Notes: generated from the sequence alone by a model not told the origin. A stretch of DNA of 64,000 bases from Paracandidimonas soli (GCF_004342005.1 NZ_SMBX01000003.1:310001-374000), one strand, 5' to 3'; shown: positions 24,280 to 32,782, counted from the stretch's first letter. A program made the numbers and translations.

Positions 24280-24482
24280 TTATCGTGCGGCTCGTCGGCG
24301 GCCTCATCAAGCCAAGGTGGGCGCGGCCTTGGCCCAAGACTTCCGACTCCCAAAAGACCGCACCAGCCAGCGTGAGCAATACGCTGCGATTGATCTGCTC
24401 GAGTAGCGGCGCGCCGATCCTATGGCCTTCCCAGTCCTTCCAACGTACAGCAATCATTGCTTTGCCCTCTATCGCTACAAAC
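24280..24482. other. Unassigned stretch between tRNA terminator and riboswitch promoter
   Basis: About 200 bp with no gene I can support. A 63-codon open frame on the minus strand (24266-24457, starting MIAVRWKDWEGHRIGAPLL) looks protein-like in composition but matches no family I know and runs into the tRNA terminator. It may be a remnant of an island gene. Confidence 0.3.
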
Positions 24483-24488
24483 TATAAT
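24465..24488 (+). promoter_or_regulatory. Promoter for the riboswitch transcript
   Basis: A perfect TATAAT at 24483-24488 lies about 17 nt before the first conserved riboswitch stem; a weak TTTGCC-like -35 sits 16 nt upstream. Transcription would start near 24495, right at the aptamer. Confidence 0.55.
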
Positions 24489-24502
24489 GATCGCTCGACT
24501 GA

Positions 24503-24620
24503 GTGACAACTAGGGTTCCGGGTGGCCAGTTCTTCGGCCGCCGTCCGGACCGAGCGTTGTAGAGACTGTGGCGGGGCCGCAGCTGCACCCGAGGGAGAAA
24601 AGCCCAGAGGCGGAGACGTC
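24503..24620 (+). promoter_or_regulatory. ykkC-class riboswitch (probably guanidine-I type)
   Basis: The leader contains, in the right order, the conserved words of the ykkC motif: CTAGGGTTCCG (24510-24520), a GGTGGCC/GGCCGCC stem-loop, TCCGGACCGAG (24544-24554), closing of the first stem by ACAAC (24506-24510) with GTTGT (24556-24560), a GC-rich second arm, and the 3' block GGGAGAAAAGCCC (24593-24605) followed by AGAGG. The motif is read from memory of the consensus. Class I members sense guanidine; subtype 2 members sense ppGpp, PRPP or nucleotides, and I cannot separate these by eye. It precedes a small-molecule exporter gene, which fits a guanidine- or amine-export switch. Confidence 0.8.
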
Positions 24621-24654
24621 GAGTCTTCCCTATGGCTTTCACCTTGGAGTGCTC

Positions 24655-25526
24655 ATGTCATTATTCGCCTTCGCGCTGGTCATCTTGGCCGCGTTCATTC
24701 ATGCCGCCTGGAACCTGCTCGCCAAACGAGCGGCTCACGCTGGTCCCGCTTTCGTCTTTGCCTACACAGCGGTCGCTTGCGTCGTCTACTTGCCTTGGGT
24801 GATCTGGCTGATCGGCTCGGGTTCCGTCTCCTGGAGCGGCGCCGGTATCGCCTGTGTCGCGGTCAGCGGCGCGCTGCACTTGGCTTACAGCCTGTTCCTT
24901 CAGCGCGGCTATCAAGCGGCCGACCTGTCGGTGGTTTATCCGGTGGCACGCGGCAGTGCGCCTCTTCTGTCTACGGTGGGGCCATCGTGTTGCTGGGAGA
25001 ACGGCCTGGGGCTGCGAGCATCGCCGGCCTGCTGGCCATAGTCGCCGGGATCGTGCTGATCTCCACCAAAGGGCGACTGTCAAGATTCGCCGATGCCGAC
25101 GGTCGTAAGGGCGTTCACTGGGGAACGACTACGGGGGCGGCGATTGCCGGCTACACCGTGGTCGATGCATATGGGGTCAAGATGCTGGGTATCCAGCCGG
25201 TGGTGCTGGACTGGTGTGCCAATGCCGTGCGTCTGGCCATGCTGCTGCCATGGTTCCTGGCGAACCGGCGTGATGCCATGACGTGCATGCAAGGCCATTG
25301 GGGGCTGGCCATCGCCGTGGGCATGCTTTCACCGCTGTCATACATCCTGGTGCTGTTGGCCCTACGGCTGGGCGCTCCGCTAAGCGTCACGGCACCGGCG
25401 CGAGAAATGTCGATGATGGTGGGCGCCTTGCTTGGCGCGTGGATTTTGAAAGAGTCCGTCGGACGCTGGCGGCTATTGGGATGTCTTGTGACGATCATTG
25501 GCGTGGCGATGCTTGCCAGATCATGA
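24655..25526 (+). pseudogene. DMT/EamA-family transporter, broken by a one-base deletion
   Basis: The gene starts at ATG 24655 (GGAG 5 nt upstream) with MSLFAFALVILAAFIHAAWNL, a typical EamA first helix, and reads to ARGSAPLLSTVG. At a run of four G (24978-24981) it leaves frame and hits unrelated residues. One base later the family sequence resumes in another frame (AIVLLGERPG, GLLAIVAGIVLIS) and continues through EMSMMVGALLGAWILKE to a normal end at 25526. A fifth G restores one 291-aa, ten-helix protein. Either a real frameshift or a homopolymer sequencing error. It is controlled by the riboswitch at 24503. Confidence 0.85.
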
Positions 25527-25664
25527 ACCAAGCGTCCCGTCCATTGCGGCGGGGATAGCTGGCAAGGCTTTTCCCTGGAGGCAAGCGAAGCGCGCAGCAC
25601 CGCAGGCGTGAGCAACCGTCTTGCAAGTCAAGCTTTGATCTAACAAAGATCAGCTTGCTATTAA

Positions 25665-25688
25665 TTCAATAATTGTTGTATTATGGAA
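25665..25688. promoter_or_regulatory. ArsR operator overlapping the arsR start region
   Basis: Inverted repeat TTCAATAAT (25665-25673), 6-nt centre, ATTATGGAA (25680-25688), with one mismatch, ending 2 nt before the arsR ATG. A TTGATC/TATTAA promoter with an 18-nt spacer lies just upstream, and another dyad (TGATCT-AGATCA) overlaps it. This is the usual arrangement for ArsR autorepression. Confidence 0.6.
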
Positions 25689-25690
25689 TA

Positions 25691-26020
25691 ATGAATGAAG
25701 CCCAAGCTATTTGCGCACTCAGTGCGCTGGCCCATACTCAGCGGCTGCGCGTGTTCCGCGCGCTGGTCGTCGCCGGCCCGGAAGGGCTCACTCCCAGTGT
25801 CCTGGCCGACCAACTCGACGTGGCCCGCAATACCCTGTCCTTTCACCTGAAGGAGCTGTCCCATGCCGGCCTGGTCTCGATCGAGCAGCAGGGGCGCAAC
25901 CTGATCTACCGCGCCGAATTCGCCCATATGAACGGGCTGCTCGGCTACCTGACCGAGCACTGCTGCCAAGGCGGTGTGTGCGAGGCCAACGCTACTTCCC
26001 GCACCTATACCTCCTGCTGA
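25691..26020 (+). CDS. arsR: ArsR/SmtB-family arsenic-responsive repressor
   Basis: A 109-aa winged-helix repressor. The recognition helix is in LDVARNTLSFHLKELSHAGLV. It lacks the classical ELCVCDL As(III) site in helix 3 and instead has clustered cysteines near the C-terminus (C91-C92-x4-C97, plus C109), resembling the alternative site of Acidithiobacillus-type ArsR. The ATG at 25691 is preferred over an in-frame ATG at 25673 because the latter lies inside the operator. It heads the ars operon; As(III) binding should release it from DNA. Confidence 0.9.
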   Translation: MNEAQAICALSALAHTQRLRVFRALVVAGPEGLTPSVLADQLDVARNTLSFHLKELSHAGLVSIEQQGRNLIYRAEFAHMNGLLGYLTEHCCQGGVCEANATSRTYTSC

Positions 26021-26032
26021 AAGGACCTCTCC

Positions 26033-26497
26033 ATGAAGCGCTTCCACGTCCACCTGCACGTCGATGACCTGAACCGCAGCATCGGCTTCTATTCCCAACT
26101 GTTCGCCGCGCAGCCTGCGCGCATCGAGAGCGACTATGCCAAGTGGATGCTCGAAGACCCGCCGGTGAACTTCGCCATTTCCACGCGCGGCGGCAAGCCG
26201 GGCATTGACCATCTGGGCATCCAGACCGACGACGCCGAGGAACTTGCCGCGCTGAAGGGGCGCGCGCAGGCAGCGGACATGGTACTGCTCGATGAAGGCG
26301 CCACGACCTGCTGCTACGCCCGCAGCGAGAAGCACTGGATCACCGACCCGCAGGGCGTGGCTTGGGAGCACTTTCACACGCTTGGCAACATCCCTGTGTT
26401 CAACGAAGCACAGCCGTCCGCGACTGGAGAGGCCGCGGCGTGCTGTACGCCCAGCGGTCGTCCCGCCACGCTCAAACGCACCATTTCTTGCTGCTGA
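26033..26497 (+). CDS. ArsI/CadI-like VOC-family protein
   Basis: A 154-aa glyoxalase/extradiol-fold protein. FHVHLHVDDLNRSIGFYSQLF is the VOC start; HLGIQTDDAEEL carries a metal histidine; TTCCYARSEKHWITDPQG contains the vicinal C93-C94 that bind trivalent organoarsenicals in ArsI; WEHF supplies the last ligand. The C-terminus adds two more Cys-Cys pairs (AACCTP and ISCC). ArsI is an Fe(II) dioxygenase that splits the C-As bond of methylarsenite; the close relative CadI is only described as metal-induced. Which role applies here is open. It lies 12 bp after arsR and 12 bp before arsC. Confidence 0.82.
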   Translation: MKRFHVHLHVDDLNRSIGFYSQLFAAQPARIESDYAKWMLEDPPVNFAISTRGGKPGIDHLGIQTDDAEELAALKGRAQAADMVLLDEGATTCCYARSEKHWITDPQGVAWEHFHTLGNIPVFNEAQPSATGEAAACCTPSGRPATLKRTISCC

Positions 26498-26509
26498 CTC
26501 GAGGCGCAC

Positions 26510-27007
26510 ATGACGACAGAGACTACCTACAACGCGCTGTTCATCTGCACGGGCAATTCGGCCCGGTCGATCCTTGCGGAAGGCATCCTGAACGAACTGG
26601 GCGCAGGCCTCTTCCGTGCCTACTCGGCGGGCAGCCATCCCAAGAGTGGAGTGCATCCGCAGGCCCTTGCCACGCTGGAGCGGCTGCACATCCCGGCGAC
26701 GGGCTACCGCAGCAAGAGTTGGGACGAGTTCGTGGCCCCCGGTGCGCCGGTGTTCGACTTCATCTTCACTGTCTGCGACAACGCAGCCGGCGAGGTCTGC
26801 CCGGTGTGGCCGGGGCGCCCGATATCGGCACACTGGGGCGTACCCGACCCGGTCGCCGTCAAAGGCGCCGAGGACCAGCAGCGCAAGGCGTTCATGGAGA
26901 CCGCGCTGACGCTCAAGCGCCGCATCGAGCTGTTCCTGTCCCTGCCATTGCAACGTCTCGATGCCCTGTCGCTGCAGCATGAACTGCGCAGCATCGGCAC
27001 GAAGTGA
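26510..27007 (+). CDS. arsC: Arsenate reductase, LMW-phosphatase type
   Basis: A 165-aa arsenate reductase built on the low-molecular-weight phosphatase fold: P-loop ICTGNSARS with nucleophile C13, the downstream cysteine pair C89 and C97 in VCDNA and VCPVW used for the thioredoxin-linked relay, and the HWGVPDPV catalytic aspartate loop. It reduces arsenate to arsenite for export by Acr3, encoded 10 bp downstream. Confidence 0.92.
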   Translation: MTTETTYNALFICTGNSARSILAEGILNELGAGLFRAYSAGSHPKSGVHPQALATLERLHIPATGYRSKSWDEFVAPGAPVFDFIFTVCDNAAGEVCPVWPGRPISAHWGVPDPVAVKGAEDQQRKAFMETALTLKRRIELFLSLPLQRLDALSLQHELRSIGTK

Positions 27008-27017
27008 GGCAGACACG

Positions 27018-28103
27018 ATGAGCGCGACCAGCCAAGCCCTGCGATCGGAGCAGGCGCTCGAGTCAATGAGTGTCTTCGAGCGCTATCTGACAGTATGGGT
27101 GCTGCTGTGCATCGTCGCCGGCATCGTCCTGGGCCAGTTCGCGCCCGGCGTGTTCCAGGCCATCGGCCGCATGGAGGTGGCCCAGGTTAACCTGCCGGTG
27201 GGCTTGTTGATTTGGATCATGGTGATTCCGATGCTGCTCAAGGTGGACTTCGGCGCGCTCGGCCAGGTGCGCCAGCACTGGCGCGGCATTGGCGTGACAT
27301 TGTTCATCAACTGGGCGGTCAAGCCGTTCTCGATGGCGCTGCTGGCCTGGCTATTCATCCGCCAGGTCTTCGCCGACTGGCTGCCGGCCGACCAACTCGA
27401 CAGCTACGTGGCTGGCCTGATCCTGCTGGCGGCAGCGCCCTGTACGGCAATGGTGTTCGTTTGGAGTCGGCTGACCGGCGGCGATCCGGTGTTCACATTG
27501 TCGCAGGTGGCGCTGAACGACACCATCATGGTGTTCGCTTTCGCGCCCATCGTCGGGCTGCTGCTGGGTCTGTCGGCCATCACTGTGCCATGGGACACAC
27601 TGCTGACCTCGGTCGTGCTCTACATCGTCATCCCGGTCGTCCTCGCGCAGGTGTGGCGCCGTGCCTTGCTGCGGCGTGGCCAGGCCGCGTTCGACGCCGC
27701 GCTGGAGCGCATCGGCCCGCTATCCATCGCGGCGCTGCTGCTGACGCTGGTGCTGCTGTTCGCCTTCCAGGGCCAGGCCATCCTGCAGCAGCCGCTAGTG
27801 ATCGCTATGCTGGCAGTGCCGATCCTGATTCAGGTGTTCTTCAACTCCGGCCTGGCCTACTGGCTCAACCGCAAGGTCGGGGAGAAACACAGCATCGCCT
27901 GCCCCTCGGCGCTGATCGGCGCGAGCAATTTCTTCGAGCTGGCCGTGGCCGCCGCCATCAGCCTGTTCGGCTTTCAGTCCGGCGCTGCGCTGGCCACCGT
28001 GGTGGGCGTGCTGATCGAGGTGCCGGTGATGCTGCTGGTCGTGCGCCTGGTCAACCGCTCGCACAGCTGGTACGAGCGCGGCGCGAACCCCGCTCACAGA
28101 TAG
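27018..28103 (+). CDS. acr3: ACR3-family arsenite efflux transporter
   Basis: A 361-aa, ten-helix inner-membrane carrier. Family features include SVFERYLTVWVLLCIVAGI at the start, LIWIMVIPMLLKVDF, AAPCTAMVFVWSRLT with the essential cysteine, and GASNFFELAVAAAISLFG near the end. It exports arsenite driven by the proton-motive force. The start at 27018 follows GAGGC at 8 nt. An upstream in-frame extension lies inside arsC and is not used. Confidence 0.93.
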   Translation: MSATSQALRSEQALESMSVFERYLTVWVLLCIVAGIVLGQFAPGVFQAIGRMEVAQVNLPVGLLIWIMVIPMLLKVDFGALGQVRQHWRGIGVTLFINWAVKPFSMALLAWLFIRQVFADWLPADQLDSYVAGLILLAAAPCTAMVFVWSRLTGGDPVFTLSQVALNDTIMVFAFAPIVGLLLGLSAITVPWDTLLTSVVLYIVIPVVLAQVWRRALLRRGQAAFDAALERIGPLSIAALLLTLVLLFAFQGQAILQQPLVIAMLAVPILIQVFFNSGLAYWLNRKVGEKHSIACPSALIGASNFFELAVAAAISLFGFQSGAALATVVGVLIEVPVMLLVVRLVNRSHSWYERGANPAHR

Positions 28104-28118
28104 CCCAGGCATCCCGCC

Positions 28119-28540
28119 ATGAGCACCATCGCCATTTACCACAACCCGGCCGCGGCACCTCGCGCAACGTGCTGGGCCTGATCCGCAACAGGGGCGAGGA
28201 ACCGACCCTCATTGAGTACCTGAAAACGCCGCCCAACCGCGCGACGCTGAAGGCGTTGATTGCCGCGATGGGCGTGCCGGTGTGCGAGGTGCTGCGTATC
28301 AAAGGCACGCTCTATGAGGAACTCGACCAGGGGAACTCGAAGTGGAGCGATGGCGAACTGATCGGTTTCATGCTCCGGTATCCGATTCTCATCAACCGGC
28401 CCATCGTGGCCACGCCGCTGGGTACGCGCCTGTGCCGGCCTTCGGAGGCCGTTCTGGACATCCTGCCGCAGCCACAACGCGGTGCTTTCACCAAGGAGGA
28501 CGGCGAGGCGATCGTGGATGCTAAGGGCCGCAAGGCCTGA
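28119..28540 (+). pseudogene. arsC: Glutaredoxin-type arsenate reductase, frameshifted at the catalytic cysteine
   Basis: The gene begins MSTIAIYHNPA at ATG 28119, then one T is missing between 28151 and 28152. The bases should read gcc-TGC-ggc-acc-tcg (A-C-G-T-S, the active-site cysteine of this family); they read gcc-gc-ggc, so the frame ends at a TGA soon after. From RNVLGLIRNRGEEPTLIEYL to the end the downstream frame is intact, with the family's RPIVATPLGTRLCRPSEAV. Without the base the enzyme cannot be made. It is the second arsC of the operon; the other one is intact. Confidence 0.88.
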
Positions 28541-28555
28541 TGCCTTCAATGCAAA

Positions 28556-28650
28556 CCGTTCCTTGAGATGACCAAGCTCCGGCAACTCAGAAATCAGCGT
28601 CGCAGCCGTCGTCGAACTAATTCCCTTGACTCTCTTGAGCAATGCGGCCA
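28556..28650 (-). mobile_element. IS110/IS116-family transposase fragment
   Basis: About 30 codons on the minus strand read LAALLKRVKGISS, TTAATLISELPELGHL, matching the helix-hairpin-helix segment that opens the C-terminal transposase_20 domain of IS110-type enzymes. Nothing of the catalytic DEDD domain or serine motif remains. It sits exactly between the broken arsC and the broken MFS gene, so it marks the right-hand scar of the arsenic island. Confidence 0.7.
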
Positions 28651-28912
28651 GATCGGATTTCTGGGGGCGTCCGCCCTGGTCCTGGAATGCCATAGGCCCG
28701 AGGAAAAAACGCGCGTGCAGTCGTTCAACGATTTCATCGTTTTCGGATTGATGGCGATAGGGTCGTTTGCATCGGGCGGCCTGCTGTCTGCTTATGGATG
28801 GAATACGGTGCTCTGGGTATCTTTTGCTCCGCTCTTGCTGGCGGTTGCGGCCCTTGCGGTGGCCATGCGCAGGACGGCAGCGGCCAGTATGTCGCAAGAG
28901 GATGCCGCATGA
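28651..28912 (+). pseudogene. C-terminal remnant of an MFS transporter
   Basis: From about 28653 the frame reads GFLGASALVLECHRPEE, then KTRVQSFNDFIVFGLMAIG, SFASGGLLSAYGWN and a last helix ending AVAMRR. This is the final two to three helices of an MFS transporter of the kind with an E-C-H/Y-x-P-E-E loop. The first two thirds are missing; the sequence upstream is the IS110 scrap. The gene was evidently cut when the arsenic segment was inserted or deleted against the chromosome. Confidence 0.82.
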
Positions 28913-28996
28913 CCGCATGCCGGGGTACTATTCCCCGTTGGAGCCTCTGGTCTGTGAATCACCGATCGGTGTTGATGCAAAGGAGTCAGGCTTGAA

Positions 28997-30346
28997 ATGA
29001 AACATTACGACTACATCGTCATTGGCGGCGGCAGCGGCGGCATCGCTTCGGCGAACCGTGCTGCGATGCATGGGAAAAAATGCGCCCTGATCGAAGCCCG
29101 CGAAATCGGCGGCACCTGCGTCAACGTGGGGTGCGTTCCCAAGAAAGTCATGTGGCATGCCGCACAGATCGCGGAATCCATCCATCGCTATGGCCCGGAC
29201 TATGGGTTCGATGCCACGGTGAACCGCTTTGACTGGGATACCCTGGTGAAGAACCGCAGCGCCTATATCCAGCGCATCCATGCCTCGTATGAAACGGGGC
29301 TGGCGAAAAACAAGGTGGATGTGATTTCAGGCTTTGCGAAGTTCGTCGATGCGCGCACCGTCGAGGTCGGCGGCGAACGCATGACGGCCGATCATATTCT
29401 CATCGCGACTGGCTGCCGGCCGTCGCGCCCCGATATTCCCGGCGCGGAATACGGCATCGATTCGGACGGCTTCTTCGCCTTGCCTGGTTTGCCCCGGCGC
29501 ACGGCCGTCGTGGGAGCGGGCTATATCGCCGTTGAACTGGCGGGCGTGCTCCATGCGCTGGGTTCCGACACGCATCTGTTCGTCCGCAAGAACGCGCCGC
29601 TGCGCCATTTCGATCCGATTCTGAGCGAGACTCTGGTGGAGGTGATGAAGGCCGAAGGCCTGGCGCTGCATACTGGTGCGACGCCGGAAGCGGTACTGAA
29701 GAACCCAGACGGCAGCCTGACGCTCCAGCTTGAAAACGGAGAGAGCCACACGGTGGATTGCGTTGTCTGGGCGATCGGTCGGGAGCCTGCTGCAGAGGGT
29801 CTGCATCTGCAGGCGGCGGGAGTCGCGGTGGGCGAGGGCGGATACATCACCGTGGACAAATATCAGAACACCAATGTGCCCGGCATCTACGCCGTGGGCG
29901 ACATTACCGGGCGTGTCGAGCTGACGCCGGTGGCCGTGGCCGCGGGCCGCCGCCTGTCGGAGCGGCTGTTCAATGGCAAGCCCGAGGAGCATCTCGATTA
30001 CGAGAATATCCCCACCGTGGTGTTCAGTCATCCTCCCATCGGCACCGTGGGGCTGACCGAGCCCGAGGCCAGGGAGAAGTTCGGCGACGCCGCCGTCAAG
30101 GTGTACCAGTCGGCTTTCACGGCGATGTACACGGCGGTGACACGGCATCGCCAGCCTGCGCGCATGAAACTGGTGTGTGCCGGGCCGGAAGAAAAAATTG
30201 TCGGCATCCACGGCATCGGCTACGGCATGGACGAGATGCTGCAAGGGTTTGCCGTGGCGCTGAAGATGGGCGCGACCAAGCGGGACTTCGACAATACGGT
30301 GGCGATTCATCCGACGGCTGCCGAGGAATTCGTGACCATGCGCTAG
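28997..30346 (+). CDS. gor: Glutathione-disulfide reductase
   Basis: A 449-aa FAD flavoprotein. FAD motif [17 protein letters not shown], redox pair C41-VNVG-C46, NADPH motif [19 protein letters not shown] followed by an Arg-containing RKNAPLR loop, second FAD motif [13 protein letters not shown], and the C-terminal acid-base HPTAAEE. It reduces GSSG with NADPH in the cytoplasm. Tenuously linked to the ars island: glutathione supports glutaredoxin-type arsenate reduction, but base use suggests gor is a resident chromosomal gene. It is followed by a short GACGCC/GGCGTC stem without a U-run. Confidence 0.95.
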   Translation: MKHYDYIVIGGGSGGIASANRAAMHGKKCALIEAREIGGTCVNVGCVPKKVMWHAAQIAESIHRYGPDYGFDATVNRFDWDTLVKNRSAYIQRIHASYETGLAKNKVDVISGFAKFVDARTVEVGGERMTADHILIATGCRPSRPDIPGAEYGIDSDGFFALPGLPRRTAVVGAGYIAVELAGVLHALGSDTHLFVRKNAPLRHFDPILSETLVEVMKAEGLALHTGATPEAVLKNPDGSLTLQLENGESHTVDCVVWAIGREPAAEGLHLQAAGVAVGEGGYITVDKYQNTNVPGIYAVGDITGRVELTPVAVAAGRRLSERLFNGKPEEHLDYENIPTVVFSHPPIGTVGLTEPEAREKFGDAAVKVYQSAFTAMYTAVTRHRQPARMKLVCAGPEEKIVGIHGIGYGMDEMLQGFAVALKMGATKRDFDNTVAIHPTAAEEFVTMR

Positions 30347-30400
30347 ACGCCTTGGCGTCCAGTCCGCGCCATGTCGCAATCGCGGGGATGACCGTCGGGC

Positions 30401-31333
30401 TCAGGCGGGCGCCTTGATCACCCAGGCCCTATCGCGAAGCAGCACGCGCTCCGCGCCGCTGTCCTTGACGACTTCCGTGACGATGCGGGCGAAGGCTTGT
30501 GCCAGTTCCGAAGGAGCGTAATGGCTGGGAAGCAGGAAGCCATAGTCCATGTGCAGGGCGGGCTCGAGATCTCGCAGTTCAATGCCGTTGACGTTGGATG
30601 CCAATACCGGATCGGACAAGGCGATTCCCATGCCCAGCGCGGCCAGTTGGCAAGCCGATTGACCCGATGAGGTTTCGGCGACGATGCGCAAGGACAAGCG
30701 TTTCTTTTCGATCAGCTCGTCCATGTGCTGGCGCAAAAATGTGGACGGACGCAGTGCGATGAACGGCTGGCCCGAGATATCGGCGGGAGTCAGTACTTTC
30801 TTCTCCGCCAGGGGATGGCGGGCGGGCATCACGATGACCAGCCGCACCTTGGCGAAGGATTGCGCGCGTATGCCTGGAAACTCTAGCGGCAGGGCGGCCA
30901 GTCCGAGATCGAATTTTCTGCCCGACATCCATAGCCCCACGTCGACGCGGGAGCGCACTTCCAGCGATACCCTGGCATTGGGGAACTCCTGCGCGAAGCG
31001 GGCGATCGCCAGGGGCATCACGCTGTATGCGAAGTAGGGCTGGGCGACGATGTGCAGCCATTGTTCGTGATTCGATCGTATGGCTTCGGCGATGCGGGAT
31101 ACCTCCTCGAAGCCTTCCAGTATATGGCGCGTGCTTTCATAGAAATGCAGGCATTCCTGGGTCGGCACCAGGCCGCGGCCCTGGCGCATGAACAATGGAA
31201 ATCCCACCTCGTCTTCCAGCGCGCTGATGAGCCGGCTGATTTGCGGCTGGGTGCGGTGCATGCGCCGCGATGCTTCGGTCACGCTGCCGGTTTCCAGAAC
31301 GGCCCGAAGGGTTTGTAGACGTTTCAATCGCAT
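30401..31333 (-). CDS. LysR-family transcriptional regulator
   Basis: A 310-aa LTTR: RLKRLQTLRAVLETGSVTEASRRMHRTQPQISRLISALEDEVG is the winged helix, followed by a periplasmic-binding-like effector domain. The ATG at 31333 is chosen (AAGGG 8 nt upstream); an upstream in-frame extension of 27 residues has no family content. It is divergent from the aminotransferase/ABC importer operon, ~195 bp away, and is its likely regulator. Confidence 0.92.
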   Translation of the reverse strand: MRLKRLQTLRAVLETGSVTEASRRMHRTQPQISRLISALEDEVGFPLFMRQGRGLVPTQECLHFYESTRHILEGFEEVSRIAEAIRSNHEQWLHIVAQPYFAYSVMPLAIARFAQEFPNARVSLEVRSRVDVGLWMSGRKFDLGLAALPLEFPGIRAQSFAKVRLVIVMPARHPLAEKKVLTPADISGQPFIALRPSTFLRQHMDELIEKKRLSLRIVAETSSGQSACQLAALGMGIALSDPVLASNVNGIELRDLEPALHMDYGFLLPSHYAPSELAQAFARIVTEVVKDSGAERVLLRDRAWVIKAPA

Positions 31334-31527
31334 AGGGAAAACCCTTGAGATTAGTGACAGCGGGTTCCGGCTCGTTGCCGGGATCTGGACCGACCCCATA
31401 GGCAAAGGGCTCACTCTTGCTCTAATTTATACCAGAATTGCATGAATTCATGCTTTAAACGAAATTGACGCATGGATTACCGCAATCCTAGTATGGTCGC
31501 TACCGTCATCAATGAGAGGGGCTGGCC

Positions 31528-32736
31528 GTGAGCAGCATCATTCAATCGCAGGCCGTGGACATGAATACGGCATTGTTTCCGGGAGAATCGGGCGGCATAG
31601 AAGCCCTGCGTTGGGACAATGTGGTCTCGTTTTTTCCCATCAAGCAGCGGCGCGCCTACTTGAACAATGCGTCGATAGGCGCGCTGAGCACGCCGGTGAT
31701 CGCGGCCGTGAACCATTTCATGGAGGATGTCCGAGATAATGGGCGCAACAATTATCCCGAGTGGTGCCGCTACGCGGATCAAAGCATCAAGTCGCGCATT
31801 GCCCGCCTGATCGGTGCGGACCGCTCCGAGATCGCCTTTGTCAAGAACACTACGGAAGGCCTGGTCAACGTGGCGAACGGGTTCCCCTGGAAAGAGGGCG
31901 ACAACGTCATCCTGGCGGACATCGAGTATCCGTCCAATGTGTATTGCTGGATGAAGCTGGCGGCGCGCGGCGTGTCGATCCGCTGGGTCAAGAATCGCGA
32001 TGGGCGTATTCTTGTCGATGACATCCGTGCGTTGATCGATGATAGGACCCGCCTGATCTCGCTGAGCGCCGTGCAGTTCTCCAATGGCTTTCGCCAGGAT
32101 CTGGAGGCTACGTCGGCTTTGTGCGCCGAGCATGGCGTATACCTGAACCTGGATGCGATCCAGTGGGTAGGCGCATTGGAGATGGACGTCCGGAAGCTGG
32201 GCGTGCATTTCATGTCGGTCGGCGGCCATAAATGGATGCTGTCGCCCATCGGCACCGGCTTCTTCTATTGCCGCAAAGAGGTCCTCGACTTGCTGGATCC
32301 GCCCAGCGTCGGCTATCACACGGTGGACAGCACCGAGGACCACATGGAGTATGTCCTGGAATATCGCAGCGATGCAGGCCGGTTCGAGGAAGCCCTGGCG
32401 AACTTCACGGGCCTGTGGGGGATGGACGCGGCCGTGCGCATCCAGCTGGCGCTGGGCGCCGCCCGCATCGAGCGGCACATCCTGAGCGTCACGGATTATG
32501 CGATAGAGGGACTGCTGAAGAAAAATTATCACATCGTCAGCTCGCGCATCGCGGGCGAACGGTCGGGCAACCTGTCGTTCCGGCACCCGACGGGCGATGC
32601 TGCGGAGATCTCGCAAAGGTTGCGTGGTGCGGGGGTCGATCTTGCGGTTCGAGGCGGTAATCTGCGTATTTCGCCGTCTTACTACAACGATGTCAACGAT
32701 ATCGACCGTTTGCTGGAGGCGCTGCCGCCCGTGTGA
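31528..32736 (+). CDS. Class V aminotransferase (PLP enzyme)
   Basis: A 402-aa fold-type I PLP enzyme of the class V/isopenicillin-N-epimerase-like group. YLNNASIGALSTPV at the N-terminus, FVKNTTEGLVNVANG (phosphate-binding turn), LDAIQWVGAL (PLP-nitrogen aspartate) and SVGGHKWML with Schiff-base lysine K235. Members perform transamination, epimerisation or C-S lyase chemistry; which one is unclear. The start is a GTG at 31528 with GAGAGGGG upstream. It lies 46 bp ahead of a dipeptide-type ABC importer, so it probably acts on the imported amino compound. Confidence 0.85.
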   Translation: MSSIIQSQAVDMNTALFPGESGGIEALRWDNVVSFFPIKQRRAYLNNASIGALSTPVIAAVNHFMEDVRDNGRNNYPEWCRYADQSIKSRIARLIGADRSEIAFVKNTTEGLVNVANGFPWKEGDNVILADIEYPSNVYCWMKLAARGVSIRWVKNRDGRILVDDIRALIDDRTRLISLSAVQFSNGFRQDLEATSALCAEHGVYLNLDAIQWVGALEMDVRKLGVHFMSVGGHKWMLSPIGTGFFYCRKEVLDLLDPPSVGYHTVDSTEDHMEYVLEYRSDAGRFEEALANFTGLWGMDAAVRIQLALGAARIERHILSVTDYAIEGLLKKNYHIVSSRIAGERSGNLSFRHPTGDAAEISQRLRGAGVDLAVRGGNLRISPSYYNDVNDIDRLLEALPPV

Positions 32737-32782
32737 AGGGCGCGCGTCGATCTTTGTCTAGTGAAGAACAGGAGCTGCGGAA

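Noticed and set aside
24522..24654. N-terminal extension of a frame that runs into the second half of the DMT transporter
   Set aside because: It lies inside the riboswitch aptamer and its translation is not protein-like until the family sequence resumes after the frameshift point.
24152..28912. Integrative element using tRNA-Asn as attachment site
   Set aside because: Attractive from the layout, but I saw no integrase gene and no repeat of the tRNA 3' end to the right of the ars genes, so an attachment site is not claimed.
30350..30365. GACGCC/GGCGTC stem directly after gor as terminator
   Set aside because: Only 6 bp with a 2-nt loop and no T-run; too weak to annotate.
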